The notes: generated from the letters alone by a model not told the origin. A DNA stretch of 64,000 bases from Clostridium kluyveri DSM 555 (GCF_000016505.1 NC_009706.1:1798001-1862000), one strand, 5' to 3'. Positions 8,944 through 18,280 are shown, numbered from the stretch's first letter. Numbers and translations are program-made.

Positions 8944-8967
8944 AATAAAAAGAGAGGGAAAGCCCTC
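8944..8967 (-). terminator. Intrinsic terminator in the nhaA leader
   Basis: GAGGG CTTT CCCTC stem followed by TCTTTTTATTTTT, about 45 bases before the nhaA start codon on the same strand. A terminator in this place only makes sense as attenuation. Confidence 0.75.
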
Positions 8968-9032
8968 GTTTATGGGATTAATTTTCTTAACGTGGGCTTT
9001 GTCGGTTTTGTTGGCTGCACCCCAAGAAGGGT
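8945..9032 (-). promoter_or_regulatory. Candidate ion-sensing riboswitch leader of nhaA
   Basis: Reading toward nhaA, TTCTT pairs with AAGAA around GGGTGCAGCC...GCCC to form an aptamer-like stem. It is followed by a GAGGG-CTTT-CCCTC hairpin plus U-rich tail. AAAGCCC (complement of 8994-9000) can also pair perfectly with GGGCTTT of that hairpin (complement of 8959-8965), giving mutually exclusive terminator and antiterminator. Known Na+ and Li+ riboswitches precede antiporter genes of this kind. I cannot assign the class from memory. Confidence 0.55.
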
Positions 9033-9334
9033 ATATTAAAAAAGTCATTAATTGTTTTGTTTCCTTGTATCATCCGTCTTTCCTGAAATGGTACAATGAA
9101 ATTTTAATTCAATGAATTTTTATATCTAATCATATTTACCCATTTACCCATCAATTATACCTCTCACCCACACCCATAGTACAGGTACATTTTGAAACTC
9201 TAATGATTTTCACAGAAAAACATTTATACCTAAAACAGTTTTAGAATAAATTAACGTAATCATTTATGGAATAAAGGTAATGATAAGTTTGAGGTATAAA
9301 TTTATATTTTTAAACTAAAGAAGGTGTTTTTTTT

Positions 9335-10132
9335 ATGAAAAAGTTTTGTGGTTTACGCTGTGGTATCCTCATAATTACAATACTATTTATATGTTCAAAT
9401 TGTTCGAGTGTTGGATATACCGATAATTTAGCTCTATCCAACAATAAGTCTAAAAATATTCAGGAATGCCCTAAAGAAGTATTCTTAACTTTTGATGACG
9501 GGCCAAGCGTAAATAATACAGGAAAAATATTAAAAATATTAAATGACAACAATATAAAGGCTACCTTTTTTGTGGTTGGAATAAAGGCTGAAGAAAATCC
9601 TGAAGCACTAAAAGAATTAAGTAATAGTGGTATGTGTATAGGAGTTCATACTTATTCTCATAATTATAAAAAAATATATAAAAGTTTAGATGCTTATATT
9701 AATGATTATGAAATGTGTAAAAGTACAATAAAAAAGATAACAAATAAAGAACCTATAAATTATACTCGATTACCAGGCGGCTCAACTAATCTGATAATCA
9801 GTAAAACAAACTTAAATTTAATAAAAAAGACTTTAAATGATAAGGGAATAAAATATGTAGATTGGAATGTTTGTTCAGGTGATGCAGACAGTCATGAAGT
9901 ATCTGTTGAGAAAATAAAAAGAAATGTTAAAACTCAATGTCAGAATAAAAAAATTGCAGTAATACTTATGCATGACACATATTATAAGCATTTTACAGTA
10001 GAATCTCTGCCTGAAATAATAGCATACTTGAAAAACCAAGGATTTGTCTTTAGAACTTTTGGAGATTTAACTGAAGTAGAACAGAAGGAAATGATAGACC
10101 TTGAAATAATAAATAAAAATAATGTCCGATAA
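9335..10132 (+). CDS. Polysaccharide deacetylase (NodB/CE4 family), exported
   Basis: A 265-aa enzyme that removes acetyl groups from N-acetylglucosamine polymers such as peptidoglycan. The signal sequence is followed by the CE4 motifs in order: TFDDGPS (metal Asp), HTYSHNY (metal His pair), TRLPGGS, DWNVCSGD and ILMHDTY. The N-terminus ends in ICSNCSS, so it may be a lipoprotein or simply secreted. It is alone in its transcript, with AAGAAGGTG before ATG 9335. Confidence 0.92.
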   Translation: MKKFCGLRCGILIITILFICSNCSSVGYTDNLALSNNKSKNIQECPKEVFLTFDDGPSVNNTGKILKILNDNNIKATFFVVGIKAEENPEALKELSNSGMCIGVHTYSHNYKKIYKSLDAYINDYEMCKSTIKKITNKEPINYTRLPGGSTNLIISKTNLNLIKKTLNDKGIKYVDWNVCSGDADSHEVSVEKIKRNVKTQCQNKKIAVILMHDTYYKHFTVESLPEIIAYLKNQGFVFRTFGDLTEVEQKEMIDLEIINKNNVR

Positions 10133-10666
10133 TAAGGCTAGTAAATTAACTACTAATCTTTTATTTTGTTTTGAAATATTTAATAAAAAAACTTTATTAT
10201 TGGTAAAAATTATCAACTTTATGCCTATCGCACATACCTTGATATTTTACCTACTTAGAGGTATAAAACTATAAATTTGATTATTGAAAATAATAGGTTT
10301 TTAGCCTCTAGTATATAGGGGTACAAATCTAAAGTAAAAAAATAAGCACCTATGCCAGGCACCTATTTTCGGAGTATTAATATCAAATACTAATTAATGT
10401 TAATCATTGAAAATACATCATTTTCCCTAAAAATTTAAACTTTATATATTTTATGTCTAATATATGGAATATGACTTGCCTCTAATAGCATCTGTATTTA
10501 TTTACATACATTTGAAAATAATGTATTATTACATTATTAAAGTAAATCAACTTTTTAAAAATTGTTTTTTATTAATATTTATCATATATTTGATTATATC
10601 CCATTTGCTTTTCAATACATGACACGGATGCTCTTTTTACTCCTGAAGGTAAAATGAATGTGTGGT
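10133..10666. other. AT-rich stretch without a recognisable gene
   Basis: No supported coding frame on either strand. There is a direct repeat GCACCTATGCCAGGCACCTAT at about 10350 and scattered poly-A/T. It separates the deacetylase from the coiled-coil remnant. Confidence 0.6.
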
Positions 10667-10959
10667 TTATTCAGTAGTTTTTGTATTAGAAGTCTGTTTT
10701 TTTCTGGTGGTAGTTGTACGTGAAGCCTTCTTCTGTTCCATCTCCTGATGTTGTGATTTTAATTCTAATATTTCCTTTTCGCTTTGCAGCTCTGCTTTAT
10801 CTTTAACAGATTGAATATCTTCGCCATTCTTGATATTTAGTTTGGTTATTTGGGTATTTAATTTTTCAATAACATAATCTTTTTCTTTAACATTGTTATT
10901 TAATTCAACGTTTATGGTACTTTCAAATAAAATAAAACTAGAGTATTTTTGCTTTAGTT
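10667..10959 (-). pseudogene. C-terminal remnant of a coiled-coil protein
   Basis: An open frame without start codon reads KEKDYVIEKLNTQITKL, then a heptad-rich stretch AELQSEKEILELKSQ, and ends with a Thr/Lys-rich tail ASRTTTTRKKQTSN. A stop at 10960 closes the frame upstream, so the 5' part is lost. The composition resembles plasmid or transposon accessory DNA-binding proteins with coiled coils, but I do not recognise the family. Confidence 0.5.
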
Positions 10960-11045
10960 AAGTCAGTAAACAATATATGAACAATGTGTATTTAAGTATA
11001 ATTAAATTAATTACCTACTAATATATTTAAAAAAATATTTCTAAT

Positions 11046-11089
11046 TTGACATAATAAATATATATATGTATATTATATATAGACCGGTA
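11046..11089 (+). promoter_or_regulatory. Promoter and probable TetR operator before the tetR-type gene
   Basis: TTGACA (11046-11051), 17 bases, TATATT (11069-11074), then TAGACCGGTA at 11080-11089 covering the start point. A related half site, TTGACCAGTCTAA, precedes the MFS gene at 11748. Regulators of the LmrA/QacR-like branch bind TAGACC-type palindromes, so autoregulation is likely. Confidence 0.6.
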
Positions 11090-11123
11090 ATCATAGTATG
11101 AAATAAGAAAGGATAATAACTCA

Positions 11124-11699
11124 ATGAATAGTAAAACTAATTCACGAGAAAAAATGGTTGCAGCAGCAGAAAAACTTTTTCAGATTAAAGGATTTAATGC
11201 TACAGGATTAAATGAAATTTTAAAAGAAAGTGACTCACCTAAGGGGTCTCTATATTATTATTTTCCTAATGGAAAAGAAGAACTGGCTTTAGTAGCAATA
11301 GAATCAGCAGGCAAGCACATACATAATAAATTAAGTGCTGAATTAGACAAATATTCAAATCCTATATTAGCTATACAATATGTTATAAAAAACATAATAG
11401 AAGCGTTAAATATAGAAGGTAAACTTGAAGGCATTTCTATAAGTTTGTTGGCCTTAGAGAATTATTTATCGAATGAGTCACTAAGGGAATCTTGCAAAAA
11501 GGCTTTTATAGTTTTGGAAGATATGTATGCTAAAAAGTTAATTAGAAGTGGATTTCCTAAGAAAGTTGCACAGGAATTAGGTATGGTTATTGAAGCGATT
11601 ATTGAAGGAGCAATTATTGTATCACTTACAAAAAAAGATACTACTTCGCTGCTAGGTGCTAGTAACCAAATAGGTATTTTATTAAGTCATTATATTTAG
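11124..11699 (+). CDS. TetR-family repressor of the efflux gene
   Basis: A 191-aa TetR/AcrR protein. The N-terminal HTH reads REKMVAAAEKLFQIKGFNAT and ends with the signature SPKGSLYYYFPNGKEELA typical of the LmrA/YxaF branch that controls multidrug exporters. The C-terminal two thirds are the all-helical ligand domain. It is followed by a terminator and then by the MFS exporter, which it most likely represses together with itself. Confidence 0.9.
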   Translation: MNSKTNSREKMVAAAEKLFQIKGFNATGLNEILKESDSPKGSLYYYFPNGKEELALVAIESAGKHIHNKLSAELDKYSNPILAIQYVIKNIIEALNIEGKLEGISISLLALENYLSNESLRESCKKAFIVLEDMYAKKLIRSGFPKKVAQELGMVIEAIIEGAIIVSLTKKDTTSLLGASNQIGILLSHYI

Positions 11700-11708
11700 C
11701 TTATTATA

Positions 11709-11735
11709 TAGCTTAGTTATTACTAAGCTAGTTTT
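11709..11735 (+). terminator. Terminator between the TetR and MFS genes
   Basis: AGCTTAGT and ACTAAGCT pair over a four-base loop, followed by AGTTTTATG. It would limit read-through into the exporter, which has its own operator-like site at 11747-11762. Confidence 0.65.
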
Positions 11736-11783
11736 ATGCATTTTATATTGACCAGTCTAAATATTATAAGGAGTGTTGATTTT

Positions 11784-13229
11784 GTGAAAACAGAAATAAT
11801 TAAATTTGAAGAAACAAAAAAAAAGAAAGAATATAATGTAAAAGTAATTATGGCTGTACTGCTATTTGGAGGTTTCTTATCACTATTTAACGAAACTATA
11901 CTAAACGTAGCATTATCAAAATTAATGGCAGAAATGAATGTTACAGCTATAACTATACAATGGCTTGCTACTGGATATATGCTAATTGTTGCAATTTCGG
12001 TACCAACTTCAGCTTTTCTTATCCATACTTTTACTACAAAACGATTATATTTAGGAGCAATGACATTGTTTTTAACTGGAACTGTTCTAGCAGTATTTTC
12101 TACATCTTTTCCAATGCTTTTATTTGCAAGAATGGTTCAAGCAACGGGAACTGGTATATTAGCACCTATTATGATTAATACAGCTTTAGCAATAAATCCA
12201 CGTGAAAAGCATGGTTTTGTAATGGGAATATGTACTTGTATAATATTAGTAGGACCTTCATTAGGACCTATAGTTTCAGGTACATTATTACAATTTTTTA
12301 ATTGGAAGTCATTATTCATAATATTAATTCCAATGATAATTATCTGCATGATTGGCGGTGCTTTATATTTAAAAAGTGCAATAGACCTAACAAAACCTAA
12401 AATTGATTATTTATCTGTATTGCTGTCAATAATAGGTTTTGCAGGAATTGTATATGGAATAAGTATAATAGGGTCAAACTCAAATATGCTAAATATTATT
12501 CTTATTTTTACAGTAGGTATAATTGCATTAATTTTATTTAGTAAACGTCAACTATCGTTACAACAACCAATGTTAGACATACGTGTATTTAAGCATCCTT
12601 ATTTTACATTAGGTGCAATATTAGTTATAGTGATTCAAATGGTTCAATTTTCAATGAATATGGTTTTACCGATGTTATTAGAAAATGGGTTAAAATTATC
12701 TTCTTTGATGTCGGCCTTGGTTTTATTTCCAGCAGTTCTTGTATGTAGCATTATGACTACTATATCAGGTAAAATTTATGATAAGGTTGGAGGAAAAACA
12801 TTAATTCCACTAGGTATACTAATAATGTGTATTTTCTTAGAGATATTATCACGTATTCAACCTTCTACGTCTATAATAACAATTGCTATTTTAAATATTT
12901 TTTTATACTTTGGAATATCTCTAGCATGGTCGCCTAATCAATCAAATGCACTTAATCAAATACCAATGAGAAATCAAGCAGATGGTGTTGCAATATTAAA
13001 TACTTTCATTCAATTAGGTGCAGCTTTTGGTACACCTTTATTTATAGGGCTTATGTCAGCTGGTCAAAAGGGCTATCTAAATAATATAGGTAACCTTAAT
13101 GATCCTAAAAGCCAGGTGCAAGCACTATATAGCGGCTTTAGTTATTCAATAACAGTTGCAGCTATGATTATTGCAATTGTTTTTATATTATCCTTGTCTC
13201 TAAGACATAAAACAAAAAAATACAGCTAA
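11784..13229 (+). CDS. MFS multidrug exporter, DHA2 (EmrB/LmrB-like) family
   Basis: A 481-aa drug:H+ antiporter with about 14 membrane segments. The early segment FLSLFNETILNVALSKLM and the motif C-like region GPSLGPIVSGTLLQF are typical of DHA2 exporters of the lincomycin/EmrB type. GTG 11784 follows AAGGAGTG and gives a normal cytoplasmic N-terminus; the longer in-frame ATG at 11736 overlaps the terminator. A site TTGACCAGTCTAA lies just upstream. The compound exported is unknown; it may be an antibiotic or a metabolite. Confidence 0.9.
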   Translation: MKTEIIKFEETKKKKEYNVKVIMAVLLFGGFLSLFNETILNVALSKLMAEMNVTAITIQWLATGYMLIVAISVPTSAFLIHTFTTKRLYLGAMTLFLTGTVLAVFSTSFPMLLFARMVQATGTGILAPIMINTALAINPREKHGFVMGICTCIILVGPSLGPIVSGTLLQFFNWKSLFIILIPMIIICMIGGALYLKSAIDLTKPKIDYLSVLLSIIGFAGIVYGISIIGSNSNMLNIILIFTVGIIALILFSKRQLSLQQPMLDIRVFKHPYFTLGAILVIVIQMVQFSMNMVLPMLLENGLKLSSLMSALVLFPAVLVCSIMTTISGKIYDKVGGKTLIPLGILIMCIFLEILSRIQPSTSIITIAILNIFLYFGISLAWSPNQSNALNQIPMRNQADGVAILNTFIQLGAAFGTPLFIGLMSAGQKGYLNNIGNLNDPKSQVQALYSGFSYSITVAAMIIAIVFILSLSLRHKTKKYS

Positions 13230-13252
13230 AAATTCAACAAAGTAAAAAATGA

Positions 13253-13300
13253 ATTGAGGAGTGCTGAAATTAAATTTTAGACACTCCTCAATTATTATTA
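13253..13300 (+). terminator. Strong terminator after the MFS gene
   Basis: ATTGAGGAGTG pairs perfectly with CACTCCTCAAT across an 18-base loop, followed by TATTATTATT. Confidence 0.8.
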
Positions 13301-13423
13301 ATTTGAATCTATACATGCAAAAAAATCAATATGATTTGTTGTACTATCAGTATTATTAATTTAAATATATAGTTAATTCATTATATTTTACAACTGCGTA
13401 TTAATTATAACTTTATAATATCT

Positions 13424-13640
13424 CTATGATACTTTACTTTTACTAATTTCTTCTATGACTTTATAGAGAGTAGGTTTACTTATATTAAACATATTACATA
13501 GATTTTTTACTGTTGTTTTCTTCTGCTTATATAATTCATATATTGCTTTCTTTTTATTATCATCAAGCTTTGGCTTTCTTCCACCTTTTCTTCCGTAAGC
13601 GGTAAATTGGTTCTTTCTAATCTTAATTGAAGTTAAAGTG
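13424..13640 (-). pseudogene. C-terminal fragment of a serine resolvase/invertase
   Basis: The minus strand reads KNQFTAYGRKGGRKPKLDDN followed by a helix-turn-helix KKTTVKNLCNMFNISKPTLY and a stop at 13424. This is the hinge and DNA-binding end of Hin/resolvase-type serine recombinases. The catalytic domain is missing because the ISL3 element occupies the position upstream. It marks an older mobile element inside the island. Confidence 0.65.
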
Positions 13641-13689
13641 CTAAAGTATTAAAATATAAGTATATATTTTATAAGCGATGGTGATAATC

Positions 13690-15421
13690 ATGGAAAAACT
13701 TTTTAAATCTCTTGATACTGAATTAGAAATTTTAGATTATAAAATCAAATCAGATAAAATAATAATAACATTAGTTTCTAATAGAAAAAATGTTGTTTGT
13801 CCTTATTGCAACCAGGCTTCTCAAAAAGTTCATTCTTTTTATCAACGAGAAGTCAAAGATCTTCCTATTATGGACAAGAAAGTAATCCTGCTTTTGAACA
13901 CCAGAAAAATGTTTTGTGATAATCCGATGTGTTCGCATAAAACTTTTGCTGAACGTTATAGTTTCCTTAGATATAAAGCTAGAAAATCAGAAAGGCTAAT
14001 CCAAAGAATTCTTGATATTTCAGCCAGTGTAAGTTCAATGACAGCAGCTGATTTTTTATCCAAAAACATTGCAGATATAGGGAAAAGTACAATTTGCAGC
14101 TTGCTTAAAAAAAACCCCACAGATTGTTGATAAAAATAAAGTGAAAAAGATTTGTGTGGATGATTTTGCTTTTAAAAAAAGATATACATATGGGACAATC
14201 ATGATTGATATTGATACTCACCGAGTTATTGATGTTCTTGATTCACGTGACAAAGATAGGGTAATTGAATGGCTAAATACATACCCTAATATAAAAGTTG
14301 TATCCAGAGATGGATCACGTACTTATGGTGCTGCAATAAAGGCATCTCATCCCAATGCAATTCAAGTTACAGATCGATTTCATCTGCTGAAAAATCTATC
14401 AGAAGCTGTTGAAAAATATATGTGCAGATTATATCCATCAAGACTTGAGATTCCGGCAACATCTACTACTCTTTCTCCAGAAATGGAGGCACTCTATAAC
14501 ACTAGAAATCGAAGAGAAAGGATTCTATTTGCACGTAAAAAATATAAAGAAGGATATACTCAATCTGAGATTGCTTTACTACTACATTCAGCTATTTCGA
14601 CAATCGGAAAATATCTTACAATGTCCGAGTCAGACATACCAAAATCCTCGTCATCTACAAGAGAAAGTCAACATCAAAGGGAAATATTAAAAAAGAAAAC
14701 TAAGATTGAAGAAGTGAAATCAATGTTTCAACGTGGCACTCCCGTAGATGAAATATGTAGAAAAACAGGCCATACCTATCAAACAATTATGAACTACGTT
14801 TCTGGAAACTATTCACTTGTAAATGGTAATTATGATAATCGAAGGCCTGGAAAACTACAAAAATATGAAGACGAGGTTGTTTTATTGCGTTCACAGGGAA
14901 TTACATATAAAAAAATAACAGAAATAATTGGGAAAAAAGGTTATACAGGAACTGTAGATGCACTTAGGGTTTTTATGCAGAAAGAACGAGAACATCATAA
15001 AAACTCAATACTACATAAAGAAGACAATAAAAAGGAATATATTGCACGGAAGTGGATGATACAGTTGATATATCATAAACTTGATAACATAAAGGGAATT
15101 ACGAGCGAACAATATGAAGAAGTGCTAAAAAAATACCCAATTATAGGACATATATACAAACTTCTTAGACAATTTTATGAAATTATATTTTCAAAAAAAT
15201 GCAATGAACTTGATCAGTGGATGCGTGAAGCAAAAGAATTAGACATATGTGAAATAGATTCCTATATATCAGGACTAAAAAATGATATAAATGCTGTAAA
15301 AAATGCTATTAACTATAATTATAACAATGGTTTAGCTGAAGGAAGTGTAAATAAACTTAAGTTAATTAAAAGAGTTATGTATGGACGTCAGAACTCGGAT
15401 TCTGTGCTAGGAGTGCTTTAA
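13690..15421 (+). pseudogene. ISL3-family transposase, frameshifted
   Basis: The first part (to 14130) has the ISL3 zinc-ribbon VVCPYCNQASQKVHSFYQRE and CDNPMCSHKTF. The second part (from about 14110) has the catalytic start ICVDDFAFKKRYTYGTIMID and the DRFHLLKNL motif, an inserted helix-turn-helix region, and the C-terminal NKLKLIKRVMYGR. The two halves are in different frames; the switch is at a run of eight A (14107-14114). ISL3 transposases are normally one frame, so this copy is probably inactive unless the run allows slippage. The last residues after MYGRQNS also diverge from the family. Confidence 0.8.
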
Positions 15422-15441
15422 TTAGACTTTGTGAAAGACAA

Positions 15442-15479
15442 AAGTATATAAGTTCAGCTAAAGTATATAAGTTCAGCTA
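15442..15479. repeat. Two tandem 19-bp repeats at the ISL3 3' junction
   Basis: AAGTATATAAGTTCAGCTA occurs twice without gap immediately downstream of the transposase and before a truncated recombinase frame. It may mark the element end plus a duplicated target. Confidence 0.7.
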
Positions 15480-15811
15480 ATGATGGTTATTACATAGGAA
15501 CTCACATTCCAGCTATAGAGAGCCTGCCTTTTAACTTCCAAAGATACAAAGAAAAGATTAAAGTAATTGAGCATAATAAAAAACTCCAAGAGGAAGATAG
15601 CAGACATCATAATCAATACCAGATGGAGGTTAAAGGTATGCAAATGTTTGTAACTAAAAAATTGATTCCTGAACTAGAACTTTTAAAAGCAGAAATTGAA
15701 TCCATTAGTATTAAGGATGTTGTCGAAAAATACGAAGGTATCGAATATATAGCTAACAACTTCGAGAAAATATTGCAGGAGGGGTCAAAATGGAAGAAAG
15801 AGAAATCATAG
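15470..15811 (+). pseudogene. C-terminal remnant of a transposition protein
   Basis: An open frame without its 5' end reads NDGYYIGTHIPAIESLPFNF, then a Lys/Glu-rich helical tail, ending GSKWKKEKS. The last codons overlap the next gene by 22 bases, as tnpB and tnpC do at 41529. I read it as the tail of a Tn554-type TnpB-like protein cut by the ISL3 insertion. The family match is weak because the catalytic core is absent. Confidence 0.4.
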
Positions 15812-16341
15812 GTATAATAAAGCCTTTGCTTAATAACTACGGTATAGAGGAATTTGATGCACTAAAACCACAAACACAAAGGCGATTAGTCATGATGGAA
15901 AAATACTTTCAAAAGTGCATTGAAAAATATGCAAATATAAAGCAAAATATACGCCACTTAGACTTATCTGTTCGTGGTATATGCAAAGGTTCAAATGTAG
16001 GAAAAACTACAGTTTACAACAATCCTGATATTTTAAAAAAGTACATTGAAAAACGTATTAATGATATTGAATGTAACGTATTAATTATTCCTAAATTAGA
16101 ATTTAATACTTTAGTGAATAAAGTTGAGTTATTACAGTCTAATTTAAATAAAATGCTTGTAGATATAGCTAGGTTCGAAAATATGAGAGTAAAGGTTAAA
16201 AGTCTTGAAAAGATAATTGCAAATCTTGAAGTTCAAAAGATAGCTCTACAGCATGAACTCAATAAGTCTGAAGCTGAAAAAGACGAGCTACAAAGAGAAT
16301 TTATAAGAAAAAAAAGCAAGATTGTTAGTATTTATAAATAA
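15790..16341 (+). CDS. TnpC-like HTH/coiled-coil accessory protein
   Basis: A 183-aa protein with an N-terminal region LKPQTQRRLVMMEKYFQKC, a putative helix-turn-helix VRGICKGSNVGKTTVYNN, and a long C-terminal coiled coil (about residues 110-175). This layout, HTH with YxxPD/HKDV-type end followed by coiled coil, is that of the TnpC accessory proteins of Tn554-like elements and parallels 41529-41915. It lacks intact partner recombinases here, so it is likely a relic of an earlier element. Confidence 0.5.
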   Translation: MEEREIIGIIKPLLNNYGIEEFDALKPQTQRRLVMMEKYFQKCIEKYANIKQNIRHLDLSVRGICKGSNVGKTTVYNNPDILKKYIEKRINDIECNVLIIPKLEFNTLVNKVELLQSNLNKMLVDIARFENMRVKVKSLEKIIANLEVQKIALQHELNKSEAEKDELQREFIRKKSKIVSIYK

Positions 16342-16551
16342 TATATCAATACTTTTATGAGTCTGTAAAATAAAGGGGCGTGAAAATAATTATGTGTATT
16401 CTCTTTCTTTAGACAAATAATTTTGAAATGTTATACTTTATAAGTTGATGTAAATTAATATAAATAATTGCGAATTATTAATCAATATTACATTGCGGAT
16501 TAACCCCCTCGTTTTGGACAGAATCTAATAAATTCTTCATTTCTATTAAAT

Positions 16552-17505
16552 TTAGACCCTTATTTGAATGTTTGTTAGGTTTTCTTCAAAATAAAGGTTA
16601 TAAAATTCATGTGGAGCCATAAATCTTAAACTTGAATGTAATCTCCTATTATTGTAGAATTCCATAAATTCATTTACTATTTTGTATGCTTCTCCATAGC
16701 TTTGAAATTCATTAATTTTTAAACACTCATCCTCAAGTATTCTGTGAAATGATTCTACATGTGCGTTTTTATTTGGCGTCTTCACTGGTATTCTCTCATG
16801 TTCAATTTTAAGTTCTTCACAGCATTCATCAAATTTATGACTTATAAACTGGGGTCCGTTGTCTGTTCTTATTACTGGCTTTTTAGAGTCTTCCTCAAAC
16901 AAGTTTCTTCTTATTAAGCACTTCCTCAGTAGTGCTGCAGCATCTTTAGCCTCACAGTGTAAACCCATGTGGTAATCTATAATGCTCCTATCAAAGATAT
17001 CAATTAAATTTAGTAAGTAGAAGAATTTATCCTCACCTTCTATATAGCCATATTTTATATCCATTTCCCATAGTTGATTTGAGCCTGTTATAGTTCTGTT
17101 AATTGCAATATTTCTCTTTATTTTAGTTCTAATTATTCTCTGATCTTTAAGTATTCTGAGCTCTTTGCAAAGCCGATAAACCTTCTTATGATTAATCACA
17201 AGATTACAATATTTTCTTAAATGGTAAGTTATTTTTCTATATCCATAGTTAATAGCATCCCCGTCAATGGCCTCCAAAATAAATTCCTTAATCTGATCAT
17301 CGCATACTTTCTCACCATCTCTGTTTATACTATATCCTTTTGGCTTTCCACCTTTAGGCCTAGTCTTTTCTTTGCCTTCTACACTTAAATTATAGTAATA
17401 TGTTGATCTTCCGAGTTTAACTACTTTAAGTACAAATACTGCATTGTATCCTTGCTCTATATACTTTTTAGCTATTTCTACTTTTTCCTTAATTGAGGGT
17501 TTGAT
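16552..17505 (-). CDS. IS3-family transposase OrfB, copy 2
   Basis: Its translation is identical to OrfB of copy 1, including the DDE residues (RTDNGPQF, HVESFHRILEDE). It is expressed as a -1 frameshift fusion with OrfA through the A7 run near 17505-17511. Confidence 0.9.
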   Translation of the reverse strand: MKPSIKEKVEIAKKYIEQGYNAVFVLKVVKLGRSTYYYNLSVEGKEKTRPKGGKPKGYSINRDGEKVCDDQIKEFILEAIDGDAINYGYRKITYHLRKYCNLVINHKKVYRLCKELRILKDQRIIRTKIKRNIAINRTITGSNQLWEMDIKYGYIEGEDKFFYLLNLIDIFDRSIIDYHMGLHCEAKDAAALLRKCLIRRNLFEEDSKKPVIRTDNGPQFISHKFDECCEELKIEHERIPVKTPNKNAHVESFHRILEDECLKINEFQSYGEAYKIVNEFMEFYNNRRLHSSLRFMAPHEFYNLYFEENLTNIQIRV

Positions 17506-17807
17506 TTTTTTATTAAATCTCTAAGAATTGCTATTTCTAAATCTTTTTCTCCTAACAATTTTTTTAGATGATCATTTTCTTTTGTTACCTCTGTCAGCTC
17601 ATTTTCAAGTTCTTTTTCTCCCTCAACTAAAGCTTTTCTACCAGGCTTAATTTTAATCTCATCCTTATCCTTAGAATTCCTTATCCACGTAAATATAGTT
17701 GATTTTGAGAGCCCATGTCTCCTTGATACCAGTGAAACATTTCCTACTTCTTTCACTTCTCTTAATACCTCTTCTTTTAATTCTTTCGTATAACTTTTTC
17801 CTTTCAT
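17478..17807 (-). CDS. IS3-family transposase OrfA, copy 2
   Basis: The 109-aa HTH and coiled-coil protein is identical in translation to the one at 5139. GGAGG precedes its start. Confidence 0.9.
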   Translation of the reverse strand: MKGKSYTKELKEEVLREVKEVGNVSLVSRRHGLSKSTIFTWIRNSKDKDEIKIKPGRKALVEGEKELENELTEVTKENDHLKKLLGEKDLEIAILRDLIKKSNPQLRKK

Positions 17808-17881
17808 AGTTTACCTCCAATCACTTTCTACATTATAATAAATATAGATGTAATGGTCCAAACCTATTTAGGGGCTTAAGA

Positions 17882-18160
17882 GGAAATGAATTTAGATAAA
17901 AACTATAAAAATTTCTTTAGGGACAAACTTGTAGGATTTCCTAAATTGAAAAGTAAAAAAACAATTATACAACAAATGATCAAGAAGGAATCACCTATAT
18001 TAAAAATAATCATATAATAACACCTAAATTAAAATCTATAATTAAAATAAAGCAACATAGAGAATTTGTGGGACTAATAAAATTCTGTACTATACCAGAA
18101 GTACCAAGTGGTAAATATTACGTTTTAATTTTAGTAGATACCAAAAATTTCACAACCACT
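17882..18160 (+). pseudogene. IS605-type tnpB remnant
   Basis: Several frames piece together as an OrfB/TnpB segment: DKLVGFPKLKSKK, then YTTNDQEGITYIKNNHI, ITPKLKSIIKIKQHREF and PSGKYYVLILVD. These match the middle of IS200/IS605 TnpB, the RNA-guided nuclease ancestor of Cas12. The N-terminus is lost to the IS3 insertion, and the RuvC and zinc-finger parts have been deleted, so it cannot be active. Confidence 0.7.
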
Positions 18161-18177
18161 TAATTGGCAAATACAAT

Positions 18178-18198
18178 CCACCTGCTGAAAGCAGGTGG
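18178..18198 (+). repeat. IS605-type right-end hairpin
   Basis: CCACCTGCT pairs with AGCAGGTGG around a GAA loop, just downstream of the tnpB remnant. IS200/IS605 right ends carry such a hairpin, which in intact elements also forms the 3' part of the guide RNA. Confidence 0.65.
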
Positions 18199-18280
18199 TA
18201 GTTGAGTTTAAATCATATCCTCAAATAAATTCTTATATTTGTGTGCTATTTCTATTTATGTTATTAACTTGAAAATTTTC

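Larger units (their letters stand above)
16496..17881 (-). mobile_element. IS3-family insertion sequence, copy 2 (inverted)
   Basis: The same 1386-bp element as at 5065, in opposite orientation, with the same ends and the same translated OrfA and OrfB. Unlike copy 1, its flanks (CATTG on one side, GGAAA on the other) show no target duplication, which suggests a deletion or rearrangement beside it. It abuts an IS605-type tnpB fragment on its right. Confidence 0.9.

Noticed and set aside
10667-10959. Intact small coiled-coil gene
   Set aside because: No start codon after the upstream stop; it is the 3' end of a lost gene.
15442-15479. Possible CRISPR-like array
   Set aside because: Only two tandem 19-bp units with no spacers; more likely an IS junction.
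5065-17881. Inverted IS3 pair as a composite transposon carrying arsC, nhaA and the efflux genes
   Set aside because: Copy 1 has its own 5-bp target duplication and, when removed, restores a permease spanning both sides, so it moved alone.
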